Shown: positions 22,484 to 32,635, numbered from the stretch's first letter. The stretch is 48,485 bases of DNA from Solirubrobacteraceae bacterium (GCA_030447275.1 JAUJPF010000029.1:1-48485); one strand, 5' to 3'. The notes: a model not told the origin generated them from the letters alone. Numbers and translations: made by a program.

Positions 22484-24990
22484 ATGACGAAGCGCAAGCT
22501 GCTCATCGCTCTTACGACGGCCGCCCTGGCGACGGCCGGCCTCGGCGCGTCCGTCATCCCGGCGTCCGCTGAGCAGAAGATCCTGCGCGTCACGCTCGTC
22601 ACCGGCCAGGTGATCGAGTGCGAGGTCCGCGTCTCCGTCGACGTCTGCCCCGACCTTCCCGCGCCGGTGGCGTCGATCGTCGAGATCCCCGTGCCCCCCA
22701 CGCCCGACGTCCCCGGCGGGCCCTCGCTCGGGACCCCGCAGCCGACCCCCGGCGGCGACGACGACGACGGCGACACCTCGGCGGGCGGCAGCGAGCAGCC
22801 GCGCCCGCGCGGCGGCGACGAGCCGAAGCCGCGGGGCGATGCAAAGCGCCAGAAGTCGACGGGCGAGGAGAAGCGCCGCGGCGCCGACTCGACTCACGCT
22901 CGAGGCGAGGTCGAGGGCGACGATCACGACCACGGCAAGAAGAAGCGCAAGGGCGCGCGCCGCGGCGGCGCGCTGCGCGACGCGGGCGGCGCCCCCACGC
23001 TCGACAACCCCGGCCTCTCGCTGGCGGTTCCCGGCGCCGCGCCGATCGGCGTGCCGAACTTCTTCATCGACAAGTTCCGGATCCCGCCGTTCCTGCTCTC
23101 CATCTACCAGGCCGCCGGCATCGAGTACGGCGTGCGCTGGGAGGTCCTCGCGGCGATCAACGAGATCGAGACCGACTACGGGCGCAACCTCAACGTCTCG
23201 AGCGCGGGCGCGCTGGGCTGGATGCAGTTCATGCCGGCGACGTGGAAGGCCTACGGCGTCGACGCCAACGGCGACAAGAAGAAGGACCCGTACAACCCCG
23301 TCGACGCGATCTTCGCCGCGGCGCGCTACCTCAAGGCCGCCGGCGCCGACGAGGACCTGCGCAAGGCGATCTTCGCCTACAACCACGCCGACTGGTACGT
23401 CGACTCCGTCCTCATGCGCGCACGCCTGATCGGCGGCATGCCGAGCGACCTCGTCGGCTCGCTCACCGGCCTCACCCAGGGCATGTTCCCCGTCCACGCC
23501 AAGGCGCGGTACGCGGACGACATGAGCGAGAAGGAGGCCACCCAGCGGATGGCCAAGGGCCAGAACGCGGCCATCCCGGTGGAGTCCGAGGGCGAGCGGC
23601 GCGGGATCAACATCTACGCGAAGTCCGGCAGCCCGGTCATCGCCGTCCAGGACGGCAAGATCGTGAAGATGGGCCGCTCGGAGCGCCTCGGCCGCTACGT
23701 CAAGCTCCGTGACGCGTACGGCAACACCTACACGTACGCGCGCCTGAAGTCCGTCGCCGACCGCCATCCGGTCCCGAAGAAGGTCGAGATCACCGAGTCG
23801 GACATCGCGCGCGAGCTGAAGCTCCCGAAGGCCGACCCGGAGCCGACGCAGGCCGCGAGCGCGGGCAGCCAGCAGCGCAAGTCGGCGGCGTCCGCCGGCA
23901 AGAAGCGCTCCGCGACGCGCGCCGAGAAGAAGGCGCCGGCGAAGGTCCTCGATCCCGCCGAGGCCAAGGCCCGCAAGGAGCGCCTCTTCGCCTACCCGAA
24001 GCGCCCCGCCCCGTTCCGCGCCGGCGGCGAGGAGCAGCTCCTGGAGGGCGGCACGGTCACGAGCGCGAAGGCGTTCCGCCAGTACTTCGTGCGCGACTTC
24101 GGCCTCGACCCCGAGGACGTCGAGCTGCGCAAGCTGAAGGTCGGCTCGCGCGTCATCGCCGGCACGATCCTCGGCCGCGTCGGCCGCGTCGTGCCCGACC
24201 AGGCGTCGCACACCTACTTCGAGATCCACCCCGCCGGCCGCGGCGCCCCGCGCATCGACCCGAAGCCGATCCTCGACGGCTGGAAGCTGCTCGAGTCGAC
24301 CGCGATCTACCGCGCCAAGGGCAAGAACCCGTTCTTCGGCTCCGACGCCCGGACCCCGTCGATCGGCCAGATCCTGCTGATGGGCAAGAGCGAGCTCGAA
24401 CGCCGCGTGCTGCGCAACCCGCGCATCGAGATCTACGACTGCGGCCGCCGCGACGTGAAGGGCTCACGGATCGACCGGCGCGTCCTGGCCACGCTCGAGT
24501 TCCTGGCGGCGAGCGGCCTGCGGCCGACGGTCACCTCGCTGACCTGCGGCCACGGCTACTTCACGGCGTCGGGCAACGTCTCCCACCACTCCTCGGGCAA
24601 CGCGGTCGACATCGCGAAGGTCAACGGGATCCCGATCCTCGGCCACCAGGGCCGCGGCTCGATCACCGACATGGCCGTGCGCCGCCTGCTCACGCTCCAG
24701 GGCACGATGAAGCCGGCCCAGGTCATCAGCCTCATGGAGTACGAGGGCGTCGACAACACGTTCGCGATGGGCGACCACGCCGACCACATCCACGTCGGCT
24801 TCCAGCCGCTGTGGGGCACGGGTGGCCCGGCGACAAGCAGATGAACTCGGTGCTGAAGCCCAGCCAGTGGATCAAGCTGATCGACCGCCTCGGCGAGATC
24901 GACAACCCGACGGTCCGCGAGCAGCCGAGCAAGTACGCGATCACGGTCACCCCGCCGCGGCGGGCGAGCGACGCGCACCACGGGGAGTAG
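22484..24990 (+). CDS. Secreted three-domain cell-wall enzyme: transglycosylase + degenerate LytM/M23 + M15-like
   Basis: About 835 aa with a signal peptide (about 1-28: KRKLLIALTTAALATAGLG, cleaved near SAEQK) and a long charged, Pro-rich linker. Residues about 206-315 are an SLT/MltB-type transglycosylase (NEIETDYGRN, catalytic Glu near 229; AGALGWMQFMPATW). Residues about 365-610 resemble a LytM/M23 fold split by a Lys/Ala-rich insert. Its metal ligands are mostly lost: INIYAKSGSPVIAV has no HxxxD, and HTYFEI replaces HLHFEI. Residues about 655-785 carry an M15-like zinc pattern (H702...D709, H768-I-H770). One base is missing near 24825; the true end is TAG 24990. Likely peptidoglycan remodelling. 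Confidence 0.82.
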
Positions 24991-25033
24991 CGGGGCCGCG
25001 GGCGACCGCGGCACCGACCCCACCCCACCCCCC

Positions 25034-25883
25034 CTCTTCGGGTTCGTCCAGTTCGAGTTCCCGTGGGCGCTCGGGCCCGCGGCCGGGCGCTACGTGCTGC
25101 GCGACAGCGCCGCCGAGGCCGACCTCCGGGTCGTCGTGATCGCGACGCTGGGCGCCCCCGAGCGCCGGCTGCTCGGGCGCAAGCGCTCCCGCCGCGCCGA
25201 GCCGGAGCCCGAGCCGGTGCCAGTCACGACGACGCGGGCGACGCTGATCCGCGGGGCGCCGCTCGCGGGCGCGGACGAGGGCGCGGCGTGGATCGCCGCG
25301 GCGCGCGAGCGCGCGTCGACCGAGCTGCGGGTGCTCAACCGCGTCGTCCACGCCCACCGGGTGGCCGCGGCCGACCCCGGGGTGCGCGAGGTGGCGCTCG
25401 AGCAGGCGCTCGTCGTGCGCTGCGGGTACGGCAGCCGGCGAGCAGGTGGCCGAGGGGCGCTGGACGCAGGCGATCGAGCTGCCGCGCGCCGACCGGCCGG
25501 CGCTGCGCGGCGGGCCGCGCCGCGCCTCGGCGCTGGGCCCGCAGGAGCGCCTGGCGGCGCTCCTCGGCGGGCGCGACGCGGCGCTGGCCTGCGAGGAGCT
25601 CGCGCTGCGCGCCCGCGCCGACCTCGACGCGGGCCGCACCCGCGAGGCGGCGCTCGAGCTGCGGATCGCGCTGGAGGCGGCGCTCGCCGAGCTGGAGGCG
25701 TGGCGGGGGCGCGCCGACGTCGACGAGCGCATCGCCGAGCTGCGCGACCAGCGGGGGACGGTCGGCGACGCGGCGAACGCCGCGCTGCGCGGCGGCCTCT
25801 CCCCCGAGACGATCGAGACGGTCGACCGCGTGCTCGGCCGCGGCGAGGCCGCGATCCGGGCCCGCGCCGCGGCCGCGGGCTAG
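25034..25883 (+). CDS. Conserved hypothetical protein, start unresolved, one frameshift
   Basis: No known function recognised. The frame opens LFGFVQFEFPWALGPAAGRY, then VLRDSAAEADLRVVVIATLG, an Arg/Glu/Pro linker, and a long helical C-terminal half (LRIALEAALAELEAWRGRAD; ETIETVDRVLGRGEAAIRAR). A base is missing near 25435. No ATG, GTG or TTG precedes the conserved-looking N-terminus in frame. The preceding tract is a C-rich run (25018-25034) where a lost base could hide the start. Lacks a signal peptide, so probably cytosolic. It ends 23 nt before the PNPOx-like gene. Confidence 0.5.
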
Positions 25884-25892
25884 CGCGAGCGC

Positions 25893-25898
25893 TAGCTT
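25893..25898 (+). promoter_or_regulatory. -10 hexamer TAGCTT for leaderless PNPOx-like gene
   Basis: TAGCTT is followed by 8 nt and the GTG at 25907. No Shine-Dalgarno is present. It lies just past the stop of the preceding gene. Confidence 0.5.
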
Positions 25899-25906
25899 CT
25901 TTCGTC

Positions 25907-26539
25907 GTGGGCAAGGAGCTCGACGCGATCGACGACACGCTCCGGCGCTGGATCGGCCGCCAGACGATGTTCTTCGTCGGCACCGCCCCGCTCGCCGCCG
26001 ACGGGCACGTCAACCTCTCGCCCAAGGGCCCGATCGGGACCCTGCGCGTGCTCGGTCCGCACCGGATCGCCTACCTCGACTACTCCGGCAGCGGAGCGGA
26101 GACCGTCGCGCATCTGCGCGAGAACGGGCGGATCGTCGTGATGCTGTGCGCGTTCCAGGGGCCGCCGCGGATCGTCCGCCTGCACGGGACGGGCGAGCCC
26201 GTGATGGCCGGCGACGCGCGCTTCGACGCACTGGTCGAGGAGTGCGCCTTCGCCGAGCTGACGCCGGTCGCGGAAGCCCGCCGGTCGGTCGTCGTGGTCG
26301 ACGTCGAGCGGATCGCCGACTCGTGCGGCTACACGGTGCCGCTGATGGCCTACGAGGGTGAGCGCGAGCACTACGACCTCTCCAAGCGCAAGCGGCTGCG
26401 CACGCTCGGCAGCGACGGGCTGCTCGCGCGGCAGGTGCGCCGCAACAGGACGAGCATCGACGGCCTGCCGGCGGTGCCCGACCACGCGAGCGTCGACTTG
26501 GTCGTCCCTGAGACGACGAACTCGACGCTCGGTGACTAG
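25907..26539 (+). CDS. Pyridoxamine 5'-phosphate oxidase-like FMN/F420-binding protein
   Basis: The 210-aa product (GTG start) reads GKELDAIDDTLRRWIGRQTM, then FFVGTAPLAADGHVNLSPKG, a split-barrel segment typical of the PNPOx-like superfamily. GRIVVMLCAFQGPPRIVRLH with the GTGEPV turn supplies the flavin-binding strand. The C-terminal part ERIADSCGYTVPLMAYEGER is characteristic of a large uncharacterised actinobacterial subgroup. It is unlikely to be true PdxH because the substrate-binding arginine/histidine signature is absent. Cofactor could be FMN or F420; undecided. Its end is 13 nt from the convergent MerR gene. Confidence 0.8.
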   Translation: MGKELDAIDDTLRRWIGRQTMFFVGTAPLAADGHVNLSPKGPIGTLRVLGPHRIAYLDYSGSGAETVAHLRENGRIVVMLCAFQGPPRIVRLHGTGEPVMAGDARFDALVEECAFAELTPVAEARRSVVVVDVERIADSCGYTVPLMAYEGEREHYDLSKRKRLRTLGSDGLLARQVRRNRTSIDGLPAVPDHASVDLVVPETTNSTLGD

Positions 26540-26552
26540 CGCCCCGCGCGGA

Positions 26553-27296
26553 TCAGCCGCGCTCGCGCTTCTCGAGCTCGCGCCCGAAGGCGTCCTCGAC
26601 GGCTTGGGTCATCCGCATGTTGAAGACCGCGACGAGGGTCTGGGTCGCGAGCGGGCGCAGCCGCTCGACGGCGTCCTGCACCTCTGAGATCTGCCTTTCC
26701 CCGTCGGAGTCGCGGAACGGCTTCCACACCCGCTCCATGAAGAGGTCGACGAACTCCTTGGCCACGCCGTCGGCCGAGCGCAGGACGCGCTCGACGATGT
26801 CGAGCGCCCGCTCGGGCGGCACACCCAGCTCGCGCACGACGTCGCCCGCCCGCAGCACGGTCGGGGCCAGGATCTCGTAGCGCCCGTCGCCCAGGGGGAG
26901 CACGAGGCCGAGCTGCTCGGCGCGCGCGGCGAGCTTCGGATCGACCTCCGCCGCACCCCAGTTCGCGGCCAGCTCCGCCGCGTCGACGACCTCGGGCCGC
27001 TCGTCCTCGAACGGCCGCAGCAGCGACCGCGCGAACCCGAGGACCTCCTCCGCACGCCCCTCCCCGCGGCCCAGCAGGTGCTTGATCGCCGCGAGGTTGT
27101 AGCCGTTGGACTGGAGCTCCTGCACCAGCCGCAACCGCGCGACGTGCTCGGGGCCGTAGTAGCCGGTCCGGGCGCGGACGACCGGCGGCGGCAGCAGCCC
27201 GCGCGACGCGTGCGAGCGGATGTTCCTGACCGTCATGCCGGTGGTACGCGCCAACTCGTCGATCGTGAGGTCGGCGTTCGCCGTGTCGAGGGCCAC
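26553..27296 (-). CDS. MerR-family transcriptional regulator
   Basis: The 247-aa product has the N-terminal winged [23 protein letters not shown], then [20 protein letters not shown] and the [20 protein letters not shown] helix. A roughly 165-residue C-terminal domain with an effector-domain look follows ([35 protein letters not shown]). No metal-binding cysteines are visible, so it is not a CueR/MerR metal sensor. It is divergent from an acyl-CoA dehydrogenase with a palindrome between them, suggesting autoregulation and control of acyl-CoA oxidation, as for LiuR-type MerR proteins. Effector unknown. Confidence 0.9.
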   Translation of the reverse strand: MALDTANADLTIDELARTTGMTVRNIRSHASRGLLPPPVVRARTGYYGPEHVARLRLVQELQSNGYNLAAIKHLLGRGEGRAEEVLGFARSLLRPFEDERPEVVDAAELAANWGAAEVDPKLAARAEQLGLVLPLGDGRYEILAPTVLRAGDVVRELGVPPERALDIVERVLRSADGVAKEFVDLFMERVWKPFRDSDGERQISEVQDAVERLRPLATQTLVAVFNMRMTQAVEDAFGRELEKRERG

Positions 27297-27302
27297 GCGG
27301 AC

Positions 27303-27341
27303 AGCCTACGGCAATCGATGTGACGTCACTTGATGTACCAT
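27303..27341. promoter_or_regulatory. Divergent promoter/operator between merR-like gene and acyl-CoA dehydrogenase
   Basis: Three elements share the 56-nt gap. TAGGCT (27308-27303, minus) lies 6 nt before GTG 27296. A perfect 10-bp palindrome GTGACGTCAC occupies 27320-27329. TACCAT (27336-27341, plus) lies 11 nt before ATG 27353. The palindrome sits in the -35/spacer zone of both promoters, the place a MerR-type or repressor protein would bind. Confidence 0.5.
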
Positions 27342-27352
27342 GGGGTGAAGAC

Positions 27353-28624
27353 ATGGCTACCGAAGAGATCACCTCCGTCGACGACGTTGACCTCTCGACG
27401 CAGGACGGCGAAACGCCGTTCTCGCTCGAGCTGAACTCAGACCAGAAGGACATCCGCGACTGGGTCCACGGCTTCGCCGAGGGCGTCATGCGCCCCGCCG
27501 CCGCCGAGTGGGACGAGCGCGAGGAAACCCCCTGGCCCATCATCCAGGAGGCGCAGAAGATCGGCCTCTACGGGTTCGAGGCGCTCGCCCAGTTCTTCGC
27601 CGACCCCACCGGCCTGACGCTGCCGATCGTCAACGAAGAGCTGTTCTGGGGCGACGCAGGCCTCGGCATGGCGATCATGGGCAGCTCGCTCGCCGTCGCC
27701 GGCATCTTCGCGAGCGGCACGCCCGAGCAGATGGGCGAGTGGATCCCCCAGTGCTTCGGCACGCCGGACGACCCGAAGGTCGCCGCCTTCTGCGTCTCCG
27801 AGCCCGACGCGGGCTCGGACGTCTCGTCGCTGCGCACCCGCGCCAAGTACGACGAGGCCAAGGACGAGTGGGTCCTCAACGGCCAGAAGGCCTGGGCCAC
27901 CAACGGCGGCATCGCCCACGTCCACGTCGTCGTCGCGTCGGTCGACTCCGAGCTCGGCTCGCGCGGCCAGGCGGCGTTCGTCATCCCGCCGAGCTCGCCC
28001 GGCCTCGAGATGGGGACCAAGGTCAAGAAGCACGGCCTGCGCGCCTCGCACACCGCCGACGTCTTCCTCGACGACTGCCGCATCCCCGGCAGCTGCCTGC
28101 TCGGCGGCAAGGAGAAGCTCGACGAGCGGCTCGCCCGCGCCCGCGAGGGCACGCGGGCCAAGAAGCAGGCGGCGATGCAGACGTTCGAGTCCAGCCGGCC
28201 GACCGTCGGCGCCCAGGCCATCGGCATCGCCCGCGCGGCGTACGAGTACTCACTCGCCTACGCCAAGGAGCGCGTCCAGTTCGGCCGCCCGATCATCGAG
28301 AACCAGGCGATCGCGTTCGCGCTGGCCGACATGAAGATGGAGATCGACGCCGCCCGCCTGCTCGTGTGGCGCGCGTCGTGGATGGGCCGCAACAACAAGC
28401 CGTTCACGGCGGCCGAGGGCTCGATGTCGAAGCTCAAGGCGGGCGAGGTCGCGGTCTGGTCGACCGAGCGCGCGATCCAGATCCTCGGCGGCAACGGCTA
28501 CACCCGCGAGTACCCGGTCGAGCGGTGGCACCGCGACGCGAAGATCTACACGATCTTCGAGGGCACCTCGGAGATCCAGCGCCTGGTGATCGCCCGCGCG
28601 ATCTCCGGCGTGAAGATCCCCTAG
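27353..28624 (+). CDS. Acyl-CoA dehydrogenase
   Basis: FAD enzyme of fatty-acid or branched-chain acyl-CoA oxidation. The 423-aa protein has the N-terminal helical domain ([20 protein letters not shown]), the middle beta domain [17 protein letters not shown] and [14 protein letters not shown]. It ends with [20 protein letters not shown], whose Glu in FEGTSEIQ is the usual catalytic base. A roughly 35-residue charged loop ([20 protein letters not shown]) precedes the C-terminal domain and is longer than in short-chain enzymes. It starts the run with the hydrolase at 28624, whose GTG overlaps this TAG by 1 nt. Confidence 0.95.
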   Translation: MATEEITSVDDVDLSTQDGETPFSLELNSDQKDIRDWVHGFAEGVMRPAAAEWDEREETPWPIIQEAQKIGLYGFEALAQFFADPTGLTLPIVNEELFWGDAGLGMAIMGSSLAVAGIFASGTPEQMGEWIPQCFGTPDDPKVAAFCVSEPDAGSDVSSLRTRAKYDEAKDEWVLNGQKAWATNGGIAHVHVVVASVDSELGSRGQAAFVIPPSSPGLEMGTKVKKHGLRASHTADVFLDDCRIPGSCLLGGKEKLDERLARAREGTRAKKQAAMQTFESSRPTVGAQAIGIARAAYEYSLAYAKERVQFGRPIIENQAIAFALADMKMEIDAARLLVWRASWMGRNNKPFTAAEGSMSKLKAGEVAVWSTERAIQILGGNGYTREYPVERWHRDAKIYTIFEGTSEIQRLVIARAISGVKIP

Positions 28625-29532
28625 TGCCCCTTCCGACGCAGCGCATCCGCCTTCACGGGCACGACGTCGAGTACACCACCGCCGGCTCCGGGCCGGCGGT
28701 GCTCCTCGTCCACGGCATCACCTCGAGCCTGAAGACGTGGAGCAAGGTCGTCCCGCGCCTGGCCGAGAGCCACACGGTGATCGCGCCCGACCTGCTCGGC
28801 CACGGCGCGTCGGCCAAGCCGCGCGGCGACTACTCGCTCGGCTCGTTCGCGAGCGGGCTGCGCGACATCATGATCGCGCTCGACGTCCCGACGGCGACCG
28901 TCGTCGGGCACTCGATGGGCGGCGGGATCGCCATGCAGCTCGCCTACCAGTTCCCGGAGCGCGTCGAGCGGCTCGTGCTCGTCAACAGCGGCGGGCTCGG
29001 CCGCGAGGTCAGCCTGCTGCTGCGCGCGGCGACGCTGCCGGGCGCGGAGCTCGTCCTGCCGCTGCTGTTCGGCTCGCCGCTGTTCGGGCCGGCGGGCGCC
29101 GTGGTGGGAACCACGCTGCGCGTGCTCGGGCTGCGCTCGCGCGGCGACCTCGAGGGGATGGCGCACGGCGTCCGCTCGCTGCGCCGGCGTGAGGGCCAGC
29201 GCGCCTTCCTGCACACCGCGCGCTCGATCATGGACGCGGGCGGGCAGCGCATCGACGCCACCGACCGCCTCTACCTGGCCGAGAGCATGCCCTCGCTGAT
29301 CGTGTGGGGCGAGCGCGACTCGCTCATCCCCGCCGGCCACGGGCGCGCCGCGCACGAGGCGATGCCGGGCAGCCGGCTCGAGGTGTTCCCCGAAGCGGGA
29401 CACTTCCCCTTCAACGACGATCCCGACCGGTTCGCTGACGTGCTCATCGGCTTCATCGCGACGACCGACCCCTCGGAGTACGACGAGGAGCGGGTGCGCG
29501 CGCTGATGCGCCGCGAGATGGCGCTTGCCTGA
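28624..29532 (+). CDS. Alpha/beta-fold hydrolase
   Basis: The 302-aa protein shows the complete triad: oxyanion HGITSS after LLVHG (about residue 30), nucleophile Ser in [20 protein letters not shown] (about 100), Asp in WGERDSLIP and His in EAGHFPFND. The cap domain is [20 protein letters not shown] and following. Family members include esterases, lipases and C-C hydrolases; no substrate is identifiable. GTG start at 28624 overlaps the dehydrogenase stop, so acyl-ester or thioester substrates linked to that pathway are plausible, though this is inference. Confidence 0.9.
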   Translation: MPLPTQRIRLHGHDVEYTTAGSGPAVLLVHGITSSLKTWSKVVPRLAESHTVIAPDLLGHGASAKPRGDYSLGSFASGLRDIMIALDVPTATVVGHSMGGGIAMQLAYQFPERVERLVLVNSGGLGREVSLLLRAATLPGAELVLPLLFGSPLFGPAGAVVGTTLRVLGLRSRGDLEGMAHGVRSLRRREGQRAFLHTARSIMDAGGQRIDATDRLYLAESMPSLIVWGERDSLIPAGHGRAAHEAMPGSRLEVFPEAGHFPFNDDPDRFADVLIGFIATTDPSEYDEERVRALMRREMALA

Positions 29533-30172
29533 CGAGCTCGTCCCGGTCCTGCGCGGCGTCTCGCACGTGTGGGCGTTCTGGTTCGCGCTCGCCGCGGGGG
29601 CGGTGCTGCTGGTGCTCGCACCGACCGCCGAGGCGCGGGGAGCGGCGATCGTCTACGCCGTCGGCCTCTGCGCGCTGTTCGCCGGGAGCGGGCTGTACCA
29701 CCGCTGGCGCTGGGATCCCCGCTGGCGGCCGCTGCTGCGCCGGATCGACCACTCCACGATCTTCGTCTTCATCGCGGCCTCGTACACGCCGATCGCGCTG
29801 CTCGTGCTCGGAGGGTCGCTGCGCGTCGTCGTGTTGATCGGCGTGTGGGCGGGGGCGCTCGCCGGCGTCGCGTTCAGCGTCGCCTGGATCTCGGCGCCGC
29901 GCGCGCTGGTGGCGGGGACGTACCTCGCCCTCGGCTGGTTCGCGGTCATCACGATCCCCCAGCTCCTCGACCGGCTGGAGGCGGCGCCGCTCGTGCTGCT
30001 CGCCGCCGGAGGCGTGCTCTACACGGTCGGCGCGGTCGTCTACGCGGCGCAGCGGCCGAATCCGTGGCCGCGGACGTTCGGCTTTCACGAGGTGTTCCAC
30101 GCCTTCGTGATCGCGGCCGCCGGCGCGCACTTCGCGGCGATGGCCGGCTGGGTCATCCCCGGCGCGGCGTAG
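29525..30172 (+). CDS. Hemolysin III / PAQR-family membrane protein
   Basis: A 215-aa protein with seven predicted membrane helices. The conserved zinc-site residues of the PAQR/HlyIII family are present: [30 protein letters not shown] (HDH-type region) and [19 protein letters not shown] at the C-terminus. Despite the name, family members are now viewed as lipid or hydrolase-type membrane proteins. It starts at a TTG overlapping the hydrolase by 8 nt, so it belongs to the same operon. Its stop codon TAG lies inside the -10 hexamer of rnhA. Confidence 0.88.
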   Translation: MPDELVPVLRGVSHVWAFWFALAAGAVLLVLAPTAEARGAAIVYAVGLCALFAGSGLYHRWRWDPRWRPLLRRIDHSTIFVFIAASYTPIALLVLGGSLRVVVLIGVWAGALAGVAFSVAWISAPRALVAGTYLALGWFAVITIPQLLDRLEAAPLVLLAAGGVLYTVGAVVYAAQRPNPWPRTFGFHEVFHAFVIAAAGAHFAAMAGWVIPGAA

Positions 30173-30175
30173 GCT
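30170..30175 (+). promoter_or_regulatory. -10 hexamer TAGGCT for leaderless rnhA
   Basis: TAGGCT starts with the stop codon of the previous gene and is followed by 7 nt and GTG 30183. No Shine-Dalgarno is present. Confidence 0.5.
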
Positions 30176-30182
30176 CTCCTGC

Positions 30183-30626
30183 GTGAAGCGAACGGTGGAG
30201 CTGTGGACCGACGGCGCGTGCTCGGGCAACCCCGGGCCGGGCGGCTGGGCGGCCGTGCTGCGCCTCGACGACCGCGAGCGCGAGCTGACGGGGCACGACC
30301 CGGCGACGACGAACAACCGGATGGAGCTGCTCGCCGTCGTCGAGGGGCTCCGCGCGCTGACGCGGCCGTGCCGCGTGCTCGTGCACACCGACTCCGCGTA
30401 CGTGCGCAACGCGGTCCGCAACAAGTGGATCGACGGCTGGCAGCGCAACGGCTGGCGGACGAAGGCCAAGACCGCGGTGGCGAACCGCGACCTGTGGGAG
30501 GCGCTGCTCGACGCGATGCGCGAGCACGACGTCGAGTGGGTGGCGGTGAAGGGACACTCCGGGGTCGAGCTGAACGAGCGCTGCGACCGGCTGGCCGTCG
30601 AGGCCTGCCGCGGGGTGGCGGCGTGA
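30183..30626 (+). CDS. rnhA: Ribonuclease HI
   Basis: Cleaves the RNA strand of RNA:DNA hybrids. The 147-aa product has all catalytic carboxylates: D10 ([15 protein letters not shown]), E48 ([16 protein letters not shown]), D70 ([12 protein letters not shown]), H125 (VKGHSG) and D135 ([10 protein letters not shown]). The basic handle [20 protein letters not shown] is also present. The GTG start is placed by the upstream TAGGCT hexamer. The downstream LLM flavoprotein overlaps the stop by GTGA, implying coupled translation, although there is no functional link I know of. Confidence 0.97.
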   Translation: MKRTVELWTDGACSGNPGPGGWAAVLRLDDRERELTGHDPATTNNRMELLAVVEGLRALTRPCRVLVHTDSAYVRNAVRNKWIDGWQRNGWRTKAKTAVANRDLWEALLDAMREHDVEWVAVKGHSGVELNERCDRLAVEACRGVAA

Positions 30627-31351
30627 AGCGCGCGATCTTCGTCGCCCCGTTCGGCGAGCTCGCCGACGCGCGAGCGCTCGCCTCCCTCGCCGCGCGCGCC
30701 GAGGAGCGCGGCTGGGACGGCTTCTTCCTCTGGGACCACGTGCGCTACTCGCCGCCGACGCTCGCCGTCGCCGACCCGTGGATCGCGCTCACCGCGATCG
30801 CGCTGGCCACCGAGCGCGTCGTGCTCGGCCCGCTCGTCACGCCGGTCTCGCGGCGGCGGCCGCACAAGCTCGCCCGCGAGACGGCGACGCTCGATCGCCT
30901 CAGCGGCGGGCGGTTGATCCTCGGCGTCGGCCTGGGCAGCGACCACCACGGGGAGTTCGAGGACTTCGGCGAGGTGTCGGAGCCGCGCGAGCGGGCGCGG
31001 CTGCTCGACGAGGGGCTCGACCTCCTCGTGCGCCACTGGGGCGACTTCGAGCCGCGCCCGCTCCAGGTGCCGCGCATCCCGGTGTGGGTCGCCGCGCGCT
31101 ACCCGAACCGCCGGCCGGTGCGCCGCGCCGCCAGCTGGGACGGGCTCTTCCCCATCGACCTCGAGACGCCGGAGCAGCTCGCCGAGCTCGTGGCCGAGGT
31201 GCCGGCGCCGCCCTTCGACGTCGTCGTCACCAACCCCGACGGGACCGACCCGCGGCCGTGGGCCGACGCCGGCGCGACGTGGTGCCTGACCGGGTTCGGC
31301 ACGGAGCCCGGCCGCGACGCGGTCGAGCGGGCGATCGCCGCCGGGCCCTAG
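30623..31351 (+). CDS. LLM-class flavin-dependent oxidoreductase
   Basis: A 242-aa luciferase-like monooxygenase-fold protein: [68 protein letters not shown] and [20 protein letters not shown]. The [23 protein letters not shown] block is the family core that builds the flavin site. The protein is somewhat short (many are 280-340 aa) because of a reduced C-terminus. Cofactor could be FMN or F420; in actinobacteria F420 is common. Its TAG shares CTAG with the convergent AlkZ-like gene. Confidence 0.9.
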   Translation: MKRAIFVAPFGELADARALASLAARAEERGWDGFFLWDHVRYSPPTLAVADPWIALTAIALATERVVLGPLVTPVSRRRPHKLARETATLDRLSGGRLILGVGLGSDHHGEFEDFGEVSEPRERARLLDEGLDLLVRHWGDFEPRPLQVPRIPVWVAARYPNRRPVRRAASWDGLFPIDLETPEQLAELVAEVPAPPFDVVVTNPDGTDPRPWADAGATWCLTGFGTEPGRDAVERAIAAGP

Positions 31352-32345
31352 AGGCCGAGGAAGCGCCGGACGTCGGCCGCGTCGGCGTCCAGCGCGGCGG
31401 CGTCCTCGGGCGCGATCTCCTCGAGCGGCTCGAGCGTGACCTCCCCGCCAGCCAGCCGCCACGTCGCGACGACGCGACCGCCGACGAGCGCGAACGACCG
31501 GAAGACGCCGCCCGCCGTGACGCGGTCGCGGTGCGGGCCGACGAGGTCGTCACGGGAGACCCAGCCGAGCAGCACGGGCTCGAACGCGCCGAGGAGCTTC
31601 GGCGGCGGCGGAGGCGGAGCGGGCGACCGTCGCGCCGCCAGCTCGACGGCGGCGCCGCCGAGCTCGCGCACCTCCCCCGCGAGCGCCTTCAGCCCCGCCC
31701 GCGCGTCGCGCAGCGGCACGCCGGCCCACCGCGCGAGGTCGCGCTCCCCGCCGGCCCGTGGCCGGCGAGGTAGCGGCGCGCCAGCTCCGCGAGGGCCGCG
31801 TCGCGGTCGACGCGCGGCGGCTCGCCGAGCCAGTCGCGCACGAGCACGTAGAGGTGGTCCTTGCCGCGGACCGGCCCGCGGACGACGAGGCCGCGCACGG
31901 CCGCGAGGAACGTCGCGTGGTAGACGGCGGCGCCGCTCAGCGCGATCCGCTCGGCGAGCTCGCGGCGCGTGAGCGGCCCGGCGGAGAGCGCGCGCTCGAT
32001 CCTCCGCACCGCGGCGTCCGCGTCGGCGACGCCCTCCTCCGCCAGCCGCCGCAGCGCGCCGGTCTCGAGCTGTGGCGCCGTCACCGCGTGCAGCCATGCG
32101 AGGTCCTCGGAGCGGACGAGGTGCAGCGTCCCCCGGTTCACCCACGTGACGACGAGCGCGCGTTCGTCGAGGGCGCGGTCGACGTCGGCGGCACTCAGCC
32201 CCGACGTCCGCGCCCGCACCGCGAGCCGGAGACCGCGCGGGTCCTGCCCCTGGACCGCGAGCAGCCGCTCGCACACCGCGACCGGATCGCCCGCCGGCGG
32301 GCCGGCGAGGAGCTGGCTGGCGAGGCGGGCGGACTTTACGTGCAC
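31348..32345 (-). CDS. Winged-helix HTH_42 protein, AlkZ/YcaQ-like DNA glycosylase family, one frameshift
   Basis: The family (PF06224) includes AlkZ, which removes azinomycin cross-links, and E. coli YcaQ. The N-terminal part ERLLAVQGQDPRGLRLAVRA carries a QxQ motif (QGQ), the catalytic signature of AlkZ-type members. VTWVNRGTLHLVRSEDLAWL and LTRRELAERIALSGAA follow. After a missing base near 31757 the C-terminal part WAGVPLRDARAGLKALAGEV, FEPVLLGWVSRDDLV and VATWRLAGGEVTLEPLE completes about 332 codons. The GTG at 32345 is only 14 nt from the divergent zinc-finger gene. No biosynthetic cluster is adjacent, so general alkylation repair is more likely than self-resistance. Confidence 0.85.
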
Positions 32346-32347
32346 CG

Positions 32348-32353
32348 TAGGAT
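32348..32353 (+). promoter_or_regulatory. -10 hexamer TAGGAT for leaderless UBP zinc-finger gene
   Basis: TAGGAT is followed by 6 nt and ATG 32360. The opposite strand offers TACGGT (32349-32344), which overlaps the GTG of the divergent gene and so cannot serve that start directly unless its true start is further in. Confidence 0.45.
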
Positions 32354-32359
32354 GGTCCC

Positions 32360-32635
32360 ATGCCGCAGTGCAGCCACCTCGACGCCGTCGAGGTCCTCGA
32401 GACGCCGGACGAGGTCGAGGGCTGCGAGGAGTGCCTCGCCACCGGTGGCCGGTGGGTCCATCTGCGGATGTGCCAGACGTGCGGGCACATCGGCTGCTGC
32501 GACAACTCGCCGGGCCGGCACGCGACGGGGCACCACCACGAGACCAGCCATCCGGTCATCCGCTCGGCGGAGCCGGGCGAGGACTGGAGCTGGTGCTACG
32601 TGGACGAGCTGATGTTCCGCCTGCGCGCGACGTGA
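32360..32635 (+). CDS. Small UBP-type zinc finger protein
   Basis: A 91-aa stand-alone ZnF-UBP domain. Metal-ligand candidates are C4/H6, C22 and C25 (GCEECL), C38 and C41 (MCQTCGHIGCCD), C46/C47, H54, H58-H60 and H64 (GRHATGHHHETSHP). In eukaryotes this fold binds the free C-terminus of ubiquitin; bacterial stand-alone versions have no established role. The stop overlaps the GTG of the next gene (GTGA), tying it to the glutaredoxin-like/reductase unit. Start set by a TAGGAT hexamer 6 nt upstream. Confidence 0.9.
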   Translation: MPQCSHLDAVEVLETPDEVEGCEECLATGGRWVHLRMCQTCGHIGCCDNSPGRHATGHHHETSHPVIRSAEPGEDWSWCYVDELMFRLRAT

